DNA of 64,000 nt from Pseudarthrobacter sulfonivorans (GTDB taxonomy: Bacteria; Actinomycetota; Actinomycetes; Actinomycetales; Micrococcaceae): assembly GCF_014712225.1 (NCBI RefSeq), contig NZ_JACXBW010000007.1:186001-250000 (forward strand), given 5' to 3'. The notes beneath the pieces were generated by a model. That model did not search any database. It worked only from the letters and a program-made list of their open reading frames with translations, and was not told where the DNA came from. A program made the translations under genes and the position numbers. Below, in pieces: positions 43,750-56,346 of the stretch (within the stretch, counting starts at the first letter, position 1; every line of letters starts with the position of its first letter).

Positions 43750-43793
43750 TGTGGATAAGGGGGCGAACGCCTCATCGGCGGAGTCTGTCCACA
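43750..43793. promoter_or_regulatory. Pair of DnaA-box-like sites
   Basis: The DnaA-box consensus is present on the minus strand at 43750-43758 (TGTGGATAA as written), and TGTCCACA lies at 43786-43793 on the plus strand, 27 bp away, in the spacer before the acetyltransferase gene. No origin genes are near. Confidence 0.35.
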
Positions 43794-43872
43794 GTCGGCA
43801 GGTCTCCGTTAGGATCAGTGGCACTACGCCTCACGCCTCAGCCGAGCCGCCCCAGCAGAAGGAGCGATCCCC

Positions 43873-44463
43873 ATGATTTCAGTGGAAGCAAGCGCCGATG
43901 TTTCAACAGACTCGGACGTCGGTCAGGGGTCGAGAGTCTGGCACCTGGCGCAAGTCCGGGAGGGAGCCGTGCTGGGGGAGAACTGCATTATTGGCCGCGG
44001 CGCGTACATCGGTCCCGGCGTGCAGTTGGGCAACAACTGCAAAGTGCAGAACTATGCCCTGGTCTACGAGCCGGCGGTCCTGGGCGAGGGAGTTTTCATT
44101 GGCCCCGCAGTGGTGTTGACGAATGACGTGTTTCCGCGCGCGATCAATGCTGACGGGACGCTCAAGACGGAGGACGACTGGGACAAGGTGGGCGTCACCA
44201 TCAAGGAGGGCGCCGCAATCGGCGCCCGCGCCGTGTGCATTGCTCCGGTGACCATCGGCTCCTGGGCAACCATTGCCGCAGGCGCCGTGGTAACACGCGA
44301 TGTGCCCGACTTCGCGCTGGTGGCAGGCGTCCCCGCCAAACGCATCGGCTGGGTGGGCAAAGCTGGACTACCACTGCGTGAAGACAACGGATCGTGGGTG
44401 TGCCCGCACACGGGCAGCCGCTATGAGGAGAATGACGGCGGGCTCCGCGAGGTGGGGGATTGA
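43873..44463 (+). CDS. Hexapeptide-repeat N-acetyltransferase (WbpD/WlbB-like)
   Basis: A 196-residue left-handed beta-helix acetyltransferase. Hexapeptide repeats run from VWHLAQVREGAVLGENCIIGRGAYIGPGVQLG through VGVTIKEGAAIGARAVCIAPVTIGSWATIAAGAVVTRDVP. VLTNDVFPRA and LVAGVPAKRIGWVG match WbpD/WlbB-type enzymes that acetylate the 3-amino group of UDP-2-acetamido-3-amino-uronic acid. The matching dehydrogenase and aminotransferase are not in the window, so the substrate is uncertain. The ATG has AAGGAG upstream. It is the first gene of the polysaccharide region, 130 bp before glf. Confidence 0.85.
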   Translation: MISVEASADVSTDSDVGQGSRVWHLAQVREGAVLGENCIIGRGAYIGPGVQLGNNCKVQNYALVYEPAVLGEGVFIGPAVVLTNDVFPRAINADGTLKTEDDWDKVGVTIKEGAAIGARAVCIAPVTIGSWATIAAGAVVTRDVPDFALVAGVPAKRIGWVGKAGLPLREDNGSWVCPHTGSRYEENDGGLREVGD

Positions 44464-44497
44464 CGGTGGTTGCGTGCCCGCTGGGTGAGGGAGCTGA

Positions 44498-47795
<3,298 letters not shown>

Positions 47796-47799
<4 letters not shown>

Positions 47800-48677
47800 G
47801 CGAAGGCGTTGCCGCGGAACTGACGACGCCCGGGGTCAGCGGCGGCATCCGCGACATTCGTCAGTCGGGATTCCTGCTGAAACTGTTGGTGCGCAAGGAG
47901 CTCAAAATACGTTACCGAGGTTCTGCCCTGGGCCTGCTCTGGTCTTACGTCAAGCCCGGAGTGCAGTTCATCGTGTTCTACGTGGCCTTGGGCGTATTTC
48001 TCGGGTTGGAACGCAGCCCGAGGAATCCGGACGGTTTGGCGAACTACGCCGTATACCTGTTCTCGGGCATAGTTCTCATCAACTTCTTCTCCGAGGCCTT
48101 GGGGAACGCAGCCCGGTCAATAGTCAACAACGGCAATCTCATCAAGAAGATCTACCTCCCGCGGGAACTGTTTCCCGTGGCCTCCGTCTGGGTATCGGCC
48201 GTTCACTTCTTTCCTCAGCTTGTGGTCCTGGTGGCTGCCTGCCTCTTTGCCGGATGGCGCCCGGATGCACTCCAGCTGCTGACCGCACTATGTGGATTTG
48301 TCGTGGTAGCCCTGCTCGCCACAGGACTTGGGCTCTTGTTCGGGGCCGTGAATGTGTATTTCAGGGATTCCGAAAACATTGTCGACATGTTGCTCATGGT
48401 GGCTACTTGGGCATCTCCAGTGATGTACGCCTGGACCATGGTCCACGACAAGCTTGGCTCTGTCGGGTATGCGGTCTATCAGGCGAATCCAATCACGATT
48501 GGCGTGGAGCTGTTCCACTACGCGTTCTGGTTCCCGACAACTGACGGTTCATCGGCGATACCTCCAAATCTGTTCGTCCTGTGGTTGCCCGTGGGGCTTG
48601 CAGTTTCCCTGGCGGTCCTCGTTTTGGGACAATTTACTTTCCGGCGGCTTGAGGGCCGTTTTGCTCAGGAGCTGTGA
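47796..48677 (+). CDS. wzm: Polysaccharide ABC-2 exporter permease (Wzm-like)
   Basis: A 293-residue permease of the ABC-2 O-antigen/teichoic-acid exporter type with six hydrophobic segments. The amphipathic N-terminus (LLKLLVRKELKIRYRGSALGLLWSYVKPGVQFIVF) is the family hallmark. IYLPRELFPVASV and the loop before WASPVMYAWTMV are also typical. It exports lipid-linked polymer made by the GlfT2-like enzyme (inference from coupling). The mycobacterial homologue exports galactan. The GTG start overlaps glfT2. Confidence 0.92.
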
Positions 48678-49403
48678 GTGGTAAACGCAATTGAGGTTTC
48701 CGGCATAAGCAAGGAGTTTGTCCTTCGTCACACCCGTTCCATCAAGGAAGCGGTCGTCTGGCTGGCGAAGGGGCGACGCGGCGATATGTCCAAGAAGTTT
48801 CATGCCCTGAAGAACGTCTCCTTGGAAGTCAAGACAGGGGAGACCGTAGCATTGCTGGGGCTTAACGGTTCCGGGAAATCGACCCTACTGAAGCACATTT
48901 CGGGTGTCATGCTGCCGGACTCCGGGACCGTGCGAACGCGCGGTCGCGTCGCGGGCCTCATCGAGGTCGGGGCTGGTTTCCACCCCGATCTTTCGGGTCG
49001 CGACAACGTGTTCCTGAACGGCGCCATCCTCGGAATGACTGAGCAGCAGGTTAAAGATCGCTTTGACGACATTGTTGAGTTCTCGGAAATCGGCGAATTC
49101 ATCGACACCGAGGTGAAATTCTATTCCTCCGGAATGTACCTTAGGCTGGCTTTTTCGGTTGCAGTCCATACGGATCCTGAAGTCTTCCTGATCGACGAAA
49201 TCCTGGCCGTGGGTGACGAGCCGTTTCAACGGAAATGCATCGACAAGATTCAAGAGCTTGCGAAGAACGGTAAGACACTCGTGGTCGTGAGCCACGACTT
49301 GGACCTTGTGTCGCGCATTTGCTCCCGTGGTGTGCTTTTGGAGCACGGAAACCTTATGTTCGATGGACCGATCGACAAGGCCGTATCGCTTTTGCGCGCT
49401 TGA
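48678..49403 (+). CDS. wzt: Polysaccharide ABC exporter ATPase (Wzt-like, no carbohydrate-binding domain)
   Basis: A 241-residue ATPase: IEVSGISKEFVLRHTRS, Walker A GLNGSGKSTLLKHI, the family region GLIEVGAGFHPDLSGRDNVFLNGAILG, signature FYSSGMYLRLAFSVA, Walker B EVFLIDEILAVGDE and switch His in VVSHDLD. It lacks the C-terminal carbohydrate-binding domain of capped-O-antigen Wzt proteins, so export is probably coupled to polymerisation rather than end-cap recognition (family knowledge). It directly follows the permease gene (the stop and GTG are adjacent). Confidence 0.92.
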   Translation: MVNAIEVSGISKEFVLRHTRSIKEAVVWLAKGRRGDMSKKFHALKNVSLEVKTGETVALLGLNGSGKSTLLKHISGVMLPDSGTVRTRGRVAGLIEVGAGFHPDLSGRDNVFLNGAILGMTEQQVKDRFDDIVEFSEIGEFIDTEVKFYSSGMYLRLAFSVAVHTDPEVFLIDEILAVGDEPFQRKCIDKIQELAKNGKTLVVVSHDLDLVSRICSRGVLLEHGNLMFDGPIDKAVSLLRA

Positions 49404-49588
49404 GCAATTGGACGGACCATCACGCCCAGCCGGCAGACGCGGCAGTTCATTAGGACGTTAGCCAAGAATGAGCCCGGCAACAGTGGCGCAGGCTTGTTAT
49501 GTCCGTCGCGTATGATTCGGTGGGCGGCTTATGACACTGGCGTGACGGTCGGTTGAACTCGTATTTTGAAAGCAGTTGGAGGATTTCC

Positions 49589-51571
49589 TTGTCCTGGTGG
49601 TCAGTAGGCCCGCTTGTCCTGGTGGCGATCGGCTTGTTCTTTGTGCCTGGAGCGCTTGTTGCTTGGGCAAGTCGAGTCCGTGGAACGGCTCTTTTCGGTG
49701 TGGCGCCGGCCATCACGGTGTCGATTGTCGCAGTTTCAGCGTTGCTCGCGCCGATCGTCAATATGAATTGGTCGCTTCTGCCTGTTGTTGTAGTGGCCGC
49801 GGTGATTGCAGCCATTGCGTTCGTCATAACGGCCCGTTTCGGCGGTAGTTTGCGGGCTCCGGATCATCGGTTCCGCTCCATCACATGGTGGGTGGGTGCA
49901 GGTCACACGCTGGCGGTTCTTGCCGCTGCTTTTCTCATAGGACGGCGACTGGTTGCGGCCTTCGGCCGCCCAGAGGGCTTCTCGCAGACGTTTGACAATG
50001 TCTTTCATCTGAACGCCATCCGCTATATTCTCGATACCGGCTCAGGCTCGTCCATTACGGTGAGTTCAATGACGGGTGGAGGATTCTACCCCGCAGCGTG
50101 GCACGATCTTGTCGCGCTCGTTGCGTCGATAACGGGCTCCGAAATCCCGGTCTCCGTGAACGTCGTTAATATAGTCATCGGCGCTTTGGTGTGGCCGCTT
50201 GGCTGCATTTTCCTGGCTCATCAGGTTCTTGGCAACCGGGTCGTCGTCAGCGTTGCGGCCGGTATCCTGTCTGCAGGATTCGGTGCATTTCCCTTGCTAC
50301 TCCTGGACTTCGGTGTCCTTTACCCGAACTTCCTAGGCAACGCACTCTTGCCAGTGGCCGTGGGGCTCGCCATTCGGGCGATGGGATTGGCGAACGGCGC
50401 AGTTGAGTCCAAGCCAGTGGCATGGCTCCTGTTGCTTTCCGTTCTCCCAGGCATCGCACTTGCGCACCCGAGCAGCATTATGGCGCTGGTGGCGATGTCA
50501 CTGGCGCCATTGTTGATCCTCTGGACCAGGTATACATTGGCCGTGGCGCGGCGGTCCGGCAGATCTCGGTGGATCATGCCGGGGATGATTTTGTTGCTGC
50601 TGATCGGCCTGGGCATGATTGCGGTCCTTTGGAAGACAATCAGGCCGCCCGAGATAGCGGCGTTCTGGCCCCCGGTTGAAACGACCGCCAGGGCGATCGG
50701 GGAGGTAATTGCCAGTGCCACAATTGGTCGGTCTGTCTCGTGGGTTGTGATGGTCCTAGCCGTGGCTGGACTCATTTCTTTGATCCGCCGGCGCAGCCAC
50801 ATCTGGCTCGTTGGAATGTACTTGGTTATTTCGGGTCTATTTGTCATCGTGGCGTCCTTCCCGTTTGGTGAGATGCGGACGTTCTTCACTGGGGTGTGGT
50901 ACAACGATCCACCGCGCCTTGCATCGCTGCTACCAGTGGTTATCCTGCCGCTTGCTGTTGTAGGAGCGGTCCGTGGCTGGGATAGATTCGTCGTTCCAAC
51001 ATTTTCCTCATTCCCGTTTGCTACTAAATCGTCCCCGGCGAGATCCAGCAAAAGGCCAACTTACGTAGTCGTGGTTGCGGGGCTGGCGCTTGCAAGTCTT
51101 TTGGTGCTGGGCACGCAGCAGGCAAATGTCCGTGAAGCCACCAGTTCGGCAGCCGGCGGCTACCAGTTGACGAAAGACTCGCCTTTGGTGTCTGCCGATG
51201 AGATGTCGTTACTTACACGGATTAAGAATGAGATCCCTGAAGACGCGATACTTATAGGCAATCCGTGGAATGGAAGCGCGTTGGCATATGCCTTTACGGG
51301 CCGCCAAGTCATTCAATTCCATATACTCAGCGAGTTGCGCCCTGGCTCGGAGAAGCTGTATACGGCCTTGAATACCGCTGCAGTGGATCCATCAGTCTGC
51401 CCGATTGTTGAGCGGCTGAAGCTGACCTATGTGCTCGATTTTGGTCATCGGGAAGTACACGGCGGGGACAACGGTTTCAGGGGCCTGGATAACCTTGCGG
51501 AGGCAGGAGTTGCGACGCTTGTTGATTCCGAAGGAGCAGCGAAAATTTACAAATTGACTGCGTGTGGGTAA
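49589..51571 (+). CDS. Large polytopic membrane protein (DUF6541-like)
   Basis: A protein of about 660 residues with roughly 12-14 hydrophobic segments, the first at VGPLVLVAIGLFFVPGALVAWA. After the first helices comes FDNVFHLNAIRYIL with a W/F-D-x3-H-x-N pattern, then FYPAAWHDLVALVA. Both are shared with the protein at 54167-56191. A C-terminal soluble part (ILIGNPWNGSALAYAFTGRQV) is probably extracytoplasmic. I class it as DUF6541-like, possibly a GT-C-fold glycosyltransferase using polyprenyl-phosphate sugars (inference). TTG 49589 has GGAGG 6 nt upstream, so I prefer it to the TTG at 49553. It looks slightly AT-richer than its neighbours by eye. Confidence 0.7.
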   Translation: MSWWSVGPLVLVAIGLFFVPGALVAWASRVRGTALFGVAPAITVSIVAVSALLAPIVNMNWSLLPVVVVAAVIAAIAFVITARFGGSLRAPDHRFRSITWWVGAGHTLAVLAAAFLIGRRLVAAFGRPEGFSQTFDNVFHLNAIRYILDTGSGSSITVSSMTGGGFYPAAWHDLVALVASITGSEIPVSVNVVNIVIGALVWPLGCIFLAHQVLGNRVVVSVAAGILSAGFGAFPLLLLDFGVLYPNFLGNALLPVAVGLAIRAMGLANGAVESKPVAWLLLLSVLPGIALAHPSSIMALVAMSLAPLLILWTRYTLAVARRSGRSRWIMPGMILLLLIGLGMIAVLWKTIRPPEIAAFWPPVETTARAIGEVIASATIGRSVSWVVMVLAVAGLISLIRRRSHIWLVGMYLVISGLFVIVASFPFGEMRTFFTGVWYNDPPRLASLLPVVILPLAVVGAVRGWDRFVVPTFSSFPFATKSSPARSSKRPTYVVVVAGLALASLLVLGTQQANVREATSSAAGGYQLTKDSPLVSADEMSLLTRIKNEIPEDAILIGNPWNGSALAYAFTGRQVIQFHILSELRPGSEKLYTALNTAAVDPSVCPIVERLKLTYVLDFGHREVHGGDNGFRGLDNLAEAGVATLVDSEGAAKIYKLTACG

Positions 51572-51602
51572 TGAGTTGTGTAAGGGTGAAAGGGAGGCAG
51601 GA

Positions 51603-52694
51603 ATGACGATCGTCCTAACGGGAAGCAACGGTTTCCTCGGATGGCACACACGGGTACTGGCGGAGAGCCTTGGCAAGCAGACCGAGGCGTTGGCCCTGGG
51701 AGACAAATTTGATGTCGACTCCGCGGTTGACGCTCTGGGCCATGCGAGCATGTTGGTGCACATAGCGGGAGTGAACCGTGGCTCGGACGATGATGTCAGA
51801 CAGGGGAACGTACGGTTCGCTGAGCAGCTGGCCACCGCACTGGGGCAGACATCGACGAAGCCTCCCACGGTGGTCTACGCCAACTCCATTCAGGCGGGTA
51901 ACGACAGTCCGTACGGCAAGGGCAAGCAAGAAGCCGGGGAAATTTTACGGCGGGCAGCCGAACAGGCCGGTGCCCGTTTCGTCGATGTCAGGCTGCCGAA
52001 CCTTTTCGGCGAGCATGGCGTTCCCTTCTACAACTCGGTGGTGGCGACTTTCTGCCAGCTAGCGGCCCAAGGAAAACAACTAGAGGTCCAGGACGACAAA
52101 GACCTGTTGCTGCTGCACGCGCAGGTGGCGGCAGAAGTGCTTCTAGGCCTCCACGAGCCTGAGGATTCGCTTCGACTCGCCACAAGTCGGCGAGTGAGTG
52201 AGATCGCTGCGCTCATTCAGGAGATGGCCGGCACTTACTCCACAGGTACTATTCCGGATATCGCCAATTCGTTTGAGCGCGATTTGTTCAATACCTACCG
52301 CTCATTCTTGGTTGGCGATCGCCTTCCCATTCCCTTGAATCGGAAAGAAGATGCGCGCGGTGCGTTCTTTGAGGTAGTCAGAAGCGCCGGTGGTGAAGGA
52401 CAGTCATCATTTTCGACCACGATGCCCGGTGTGACCAGAGGGCAGCACTATCATCGCCGCAAAATCGAACGGTTTACGGTCCTCTCAGGAACGGCCGAAA
52501 TTTCCATGCGGAAGCTTTTTTCCGATGAGGTCTTGACGTTTCCGGTAGGGGGCACCAATCCTGTAGCCGTCGATATGCCAACGATGTGGTCACATAAGAT
52601 CACCAATACCGGACCCGATGAGCTCTACACTATGTTCTGGATCAACGAGATATTTGACCCAAGCTCTCCCGACACTTTCCCGGAGGAAGTATGA
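51603..52694 (+). CDS. capF: UDP-2-acetamido-2,6-dideoxy-beta-L-arabino-hexulose reductase CapF
   Basis: A protein of about 363 residues with two domains. The N-terminal reductase (about 1-245) has ILTGSNGFLGWHTRVLAE as a Rossmann start and YANSIQAGNDSPYGKGKQEAGE with the Tyr-x3-Lys pair. A C-terminal cupin (about 255-360) has GVTRGQHYHRRKIERFTVLSG with metal-binding His residues, then MWSHKITNTGPDELYTMFWINEIFDP. CapF converts the 4-keto product of CapE toward UDP-N-acetyl-L-talosamine in the FucNAc pathway. ATG 51603 has GGGAGGCAGG upstream. Its stop overlaps capG (ATGA). CapE is encoded 5 kb away. Confidence 0.92.
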   Translation: MTIVLTGSNGFLGWHTRVLAESLGKQTEALALGDKFDVDSAVDALGHASMLVHIAGVNRGSDDDVRQGNVRFAEQLATALGQTSTKPPTVVYANSIQAGNDSPYGKGKQEAGEILRRAAEQAGARFVDVRLPNLFGEHGVPFYNSVVATFCQLAAQGKQLEVQDDKDLLLLHAQVAAEVLLGLHEPEDSLRLATSRRVSEIAALIQEMAGTYSTGTIPDIANSFERDLFNTYRSFLVGDRLPIPLNRKEDARGAFFEVVRSAGGEGQSSFSTTMPGVTRGQHYHRRKIERFTVLSGTAEISMRKLFSDEVLTFPVGGTNPVAVDMPTMWSHKITNTGPDELYTMFWINEIFDPSSPDTFPEEV

Positions 52695-53842
52695 CCGACG
52701 CTGGCCGCAGGCTAAAAGTATTGACCATTGTAGGCACTAGGCCGGAGATTATTCGTTTGGCGGCTACAATTCGGCGGCTTGACCGTAGCACCGATCACAT
52801 CCTCGTCCACACGGGCCAAAATTACGACTATGAGTTGAATGAGGTCTTTTTTGAGGATCTGGGTCTCAGGAGGCCCGATCACTTCTTGGAAGCGGACACA
52901 ACGTCGTTGGGTGCCGTCCTCGGGTCCATACTTGCCAAGACCGAGCAGGTGCTATTGGCCGAGAAACCGGATGCCATGCTTGTTTTGGGCGACACCAACA
53001 GCTGTATTTCGGCGCTCATGGCCAAACGCCTTCGCATCCCCGTGTACCACATGGAAGCGGGAAACCGTTGTTTCGACGAAAACGTTCCCGAAGAGACGAA
53101 CCGACGGCTGGTCGATCACGTCGCCGATTATAACCTCGTGTATACCGAGCATGCTCGAAGGAATCTGCTCGCCGAGGGGCTCCATCCGTCAAGGATTCTG
53201 CTCACCGGGTCACCGATGAAGGAGGTGTTGTCCGGCAATGCCGACGCCATCGCGGCCAGCGAAATCCTTGAGAAGCAGGATCTAACTTCTGGCGGTTACT
53301 TCATGGTGAGCGTGCACCGTGAAGAAAACGTCGACAGTCCGGAACGGTTGACTGAGATTCTCAAGGCACTTCAAACGGTCAGCGAACGGCATAATCTTCC
53401 AGTCCTCGTCTCAACCCATCCCCGGACCCGCAAACGGTTGGAGGATCAGCCCGAAGAGCTTAAGCGTGGCTTGCGTTTCCACCCGCCGTTCGGCTTCAAT
53501 GACTACATACGGCTCCAGCAGGAAGCCAAACTGGTGCTTTCGGACAGCGGCACCATCAGCGAAGAATCTTCGTTGCTGGGCTTCCCGGCAGTGACGTTGA
53601 GGGATGCAATCGAGCGTCCTGAATCTTTGGACACGGCAGCCATAATCACCACAGGCGTGAAGGCAGAAGCCATAGTCGACGCCATCGATATGGTTCTGGA
53701 TCAGTACGAGACGGATGGCCGGCCCGGGATCCCGGTCGACTACCAGATCAGTGATACGTCGAGGAGGGCAGTGAACTTCATACGTTCCACGGCCCACACC
53801 CATCATCAGCGCACAGGAATTTTCGTCAACATCGATCGGTGA
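52691..53842 (+). CDS. capG: UDP-N-acetyl-L-talosamine 2-epimerase CapG (WecB-family)
   Basis: A 383-residue enzyme of the UDP-GlcNAc 2-epimerase fold: VLTIVGTRPEIIRLAATIRRL, HTGQNYDYELNEVFFEDLGL, VLGDTNSCISALMAKRLRIPVYHMEAGNRC, ENVPEETNRRLVDHVADYNLVYTEHAR and LSDSGTISEESSLLGFPAVTLRDAIERPE. The short acid-rich ENVPEE stretch and pairing with CapF point to the last step of UDP-FucNAc synthesis rather than WecB. A strong terminator follows. Confidence 0.92.
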   Translation: MTDAGRRLKVLTIVGTRPEIIRLAATIRRLDRSTDHILVHTGQNYDYELNEVFFEDLGLRRPDHFLEADTTSLGAVLGSILAKTEQVLLAEKPDAMLVLGDTNSCISALMAKRLRIPVYHMEAGNRCFDENVPEETNRRLVDHVADYNLVYTEHARRNLLAEGLHPSRILLTGSPMKEVLSGNADAIAASEILEKQDLTSGGYFMVSVHREENVDSPERLTEILKALQTVSERHNLPVLVSTHPRTRKRLEDQPEELKRGLRFHPPFGFNDYIRLQQEAKLVLSDSGTISEESSLLGFPAVTLRDAIERPESLDTAAIITTGVKAEAIVDAIDMVLDQYETDGRPGIPVDYQISDTSRRAVNFIRSTAHTHHQRTGIFVNIDR

Positions 53843-54166
53843 CCCGTGCTCCAACACAGAGCCGCCCCGGCTATCCGGGGCGGCTTTTGTGTTGCAGCGG
53901 TTGACGTGAGGCAACAGGCCGTCCTGGTCCCGGTAAGCGACAGCCACGCGTGCCTTGCCACTGGTCACCGAACCGGTCATACAGTCCTGTTGGACAGCCG
54001 TGACTTTGTTGCTGCGCTCCAAGCGGCCACCAGTGGGAGACTGCCCTAGGAACTGGTCAGGCTTGCACGTCGGGCTCAGCGAGGCCGCTGTTGACGTGAT
54101 GCGACGAGCTGAGAAGTTCGCCGCAAAGTTTCCCCGCCGCCTGCCGCCTGCCGCCTGGTGCGGCAG
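53843..54166. other. Non-coding junction between convergent capG and the 54167 gene
   Basis: This 324-bp stretch has no convincing gene. It holds the capG terminator (53852-53894), three tandem CCGCCTG heptamers (54137-54157), and a perfect 7-bp hairpin, CTGCCGC (54148-54154) with GCGGCAG (54160-54166), directly beside the stop of the minus-strand gene. A 47-codon plus-strand reading from GTG 53906 loosely resembles the end of a DUF397 protein but has no ribosome site. The region marks one edge of the minus-strand block that separates capFG from capE. Confidence 0.6.
53852..53894 (+). terminator. Strong rho-independent terminator after capG
   Basis: CAACACA...TGTGTTG form the outer stem. AGCCGCCCCGG (53860-53870) and CCGGGGCGGCT (53875-53885) form an 11-bp inner stem with a CTAT loop, followed by TTT. 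It clearly ends the plus-strand operon. Confidence 0.88.
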
Positions 54167-56191
54167 CTAGTAGGTGATGATCCTCGAAGCATGTTGGGGA
54201 AATGCGGCACGCAGCTCGGGGACGAGACCCTGATCAACGAGGACGTCCAATTCAGGCATGGTGTCAAGGATTCCGCTGATGGCATCGGGAACTTTGGAAG
54301 GGCCTTGGTACATAGGCCGGACCAGGGGAATCGCGGGTTCGATCTTATTCGTCCATTTACCCTGCAGAGTCAGTGACCACTGGGCCGCCAACATCGGATC
54401 AAAGTAGTCGTTGAAGCCCACATATATGAAGGTCCGCTCCTGTTTGACCCGGGCAACCTGTACAAGTTTCGAGACCAACGGCGGAATTGGGCCGGCAAGC
54501 GACGTGCTCTGCTGTAAGAGAGCATTCGCCCCGTGCGCGGTCGGCTTCAGGCCTTGCTGGCTCAGGCCGGTAAAGGGCAGGCCAAAGAAGTGTGTGGCAC
54601 CCAATGCTGTGAGCAGTGAGGCTGCAACAAAAGCCTTCCTGCGACTCCTTGCCACAAGGAGCGGAGACCAGAGTTCGGCGGCGCCGACGACGGTACAGAC
54701 GATGGCGAGAATCTCGACGGCGAGGAAAGATTTGTGAAAATAGTAGGTTAAGGCACCGGCCTGCGTGAGTTGGAAGACCGCTAGACATATCAGCAGTGCC
54801 GCGGCGAAGAGGGGAGTGGCTAGAACGTGCAGGGAAGTCAGGGTTCCGTGCCGGGCTTCAGCCGAGCCGACCTTTCTTCGGGAGTAAAACGCTAAGGCCA
54901 CGAGGGCGTTGGCGACGACGCAGAGCACGGCCACTCCCGTGTCCGCCAGGGCTATGCCGCCCGTCGTCGTGAGGACTTCCCCCGCCGACATACTTCGCAC
55001 CTGCCAGATCGCAGCAATAAAGGCCGCACCCCCAAGCGAGACCAACACGGCCTGGAAAAGCCAGACGCCGAGTCCGATCTGCCTCCGATGCAGAAATAAG
55101 TGCCAGCCATAGACAACAACACTAGGAAGGCAAAGCAAAAGGAGGAGAATCCATCCGTGGGCAACACCGATCAACGCGAGCATAAGGATGGAGGATCCGA
55201 GCGCCGGATGGATGACACGCCTGAGTTGAACGATGGCTATGCAAGCGATGCAAAGTGCCACCCCAAGGCCAAAATTGGGAAACGCACCGAAAACAGGGAT
55301 AGCGCCCGGGCCCACAACCCACGCGGTAGCCACAATGGCAACCAGCGGCAGTGTCACAAAGAAGTTGCGGCGAAACACCGGTAAAGCCGTCAGGCCTGCA
55401 ACAACTAAGAGGGTGCCGAGAACGGTGACAACTCCGACTAACCGACAGAAAAGCACAACTTCCTGCCCCACGTCCCCAGCCCGGCCCCCGGCGACCACTT
55501 CAGCCAGCGTGGCGACTAAAGCGTGGAATCCCTGAGGATACGTGGCCGCAGACCAAGGTCCGCCGTCGGGCGATGCTGGGAGCACTGCTAAGACAGCACC
55601 ATGGTTGCGAATCATGTTGTACATATTGAAGTGCGGAGCGAAATCCCAGGACTGGGTGAGCAACTGCAGTGCCTGCTCGACAGAGCGGACTGTGATGAAG
55701 CCCTGCACCACCCACACGGAAGCGACTGCCGAGAGGACCGGAAGTCCGTCGACCGCATGAAATTGCGGAAGGAAAGCTCGAACTGGTCGCCGTGTCAGCA
55801 GCCAATAGCTGGCGGTGGCAGCCAGAGCGGCCGCTGCCAGGGCCAGGACGACTGTGCCGCGGTTCAGCCCCGGTACCGGGCCCGATACCCACCACATGAT
55901 CGGGGCCGTTCCAGCAAGCACCACCACAGAAAAGACTATGCGCAGGGACAAGCTTCGAGAGATCGGTATCAATATCAGCACAAGGCCAAGGACCGGGCCG
56001 AACCCCCAGCCAGTTAATCCTCCAGCGTTCCGCGTCATGGCGACAGCCGCGAACATTAGCGCGGCGGCCAGGGCGGTTCCTATGTATACAGGAACCGTTG
56101 CACCCGCACGCTTCGGTTGGCGCCGCCGACGCCAGGTCGAGACGTTGTCGGCTGTGACTGTGTCATTGGCATGTGTTTCAGGGCTGAGCAT
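54167..56191 (-). CDS. Large polytopic membrane protein (DUF6541-like), second copy
   Basis: A 674-residue protein with about 14 hydrophobic segments after a basic cytoplasmic start (RRRRQPKRAG). It shares with the protein at 49589-51571 the loop WDFAPHFNMYNMIRNHG (W/F-D-x3-H-x-N) and TYPQGFHALVATLA (YP-x2-aromatic-H-x-L-V-A). The C-terminal part (IYVGFNDYFDPMLAAQWSL) differs. It lies downstream of a Dpm1-like transferase and a DUF2304 protein gene on the same strand. This suggests it receives a polyprenyl-phosphate sugar, acting as a GT-C-type transferase or flippase (inference). ATG 56191 is the family-like start, with weak ribosome pairing. Confidence 0.68.
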   Translation of the reverse strand: MLSPETHANDTVTADNVSTWRRRRQPKRAGATVPVYIGTALAAALMFAAVAMTRNAGGLTGWGFGPVLGLVLILIPISRSLSLRIVFSVVVLAGTAPIMWWVSGPVPGLNRGTVVLALAAAALAATASYWLLTRRPVRAFLPQFHAVDGLPVLSAVASVWVVQGFITVRSVEQALQLLTQSWDFAPHFNMYNMIRNHGAVLAVLPASPDGGPWSAATYPQGFHALVATLAEVVAGGRAGDVGQEVVLFCRLVGVVTVLGTLLVVAGLTALPVFRRNFFVTLPLVAIVATAWVVGPGAIPVFGAFPNFGLGVALCIACIAIVQLRRVIHPALGSSILMLALIGVAHGWILLLLLCLPSVVVYGWHLFLHRRQIGLGVWLFQAVLVSLGGAAFIAAIWQVRSMSAGEVLTTTGGIALADTGVAVLCVVANALVALAFYSRRKVGSAEARHGTLTSLHVLATPLFAAALLICLAVFQLTQAGALTYYFHKSFLAVEILAIVCTVVGAAELWSPLLVARSRRKAFVAASLLTALGATHFFGLPFTGLSQQGLKPTAHGANALLQQSTSLAGPIPPLVSKLVQVARVKQERTFIYVGFNDYFDPMLAAQWSLTLQGKWTNKIEPAIPLVRPMYQGPSKVPDAISGILDTMPELDVLVDQGLVPELRAAFPQHASRIITY

Positions 56192-56346
56192 GATTCCTTA
56201 GTGGTCGTGGTCAGCCGGCTTTGCCCTGAAGTTCACGACTTCGTCATTCCACGGCCCGAAACTGCGCAGGGTTACGCGGTGAAACAAGTTGGATACCTAA
56301 TTCTACGCTGAGGCGGGCCTCTACCCGGCAGCTGCGGGCGGCCAGC

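Noticed and set aside
53906..54049. A 47-codon plus-strand frame loosely like the end of a DUF397 protein
   Set aside because: There is no ribosome site, it starts right behind the capG terminator, and the resemblance covers only about 25 weak residues.
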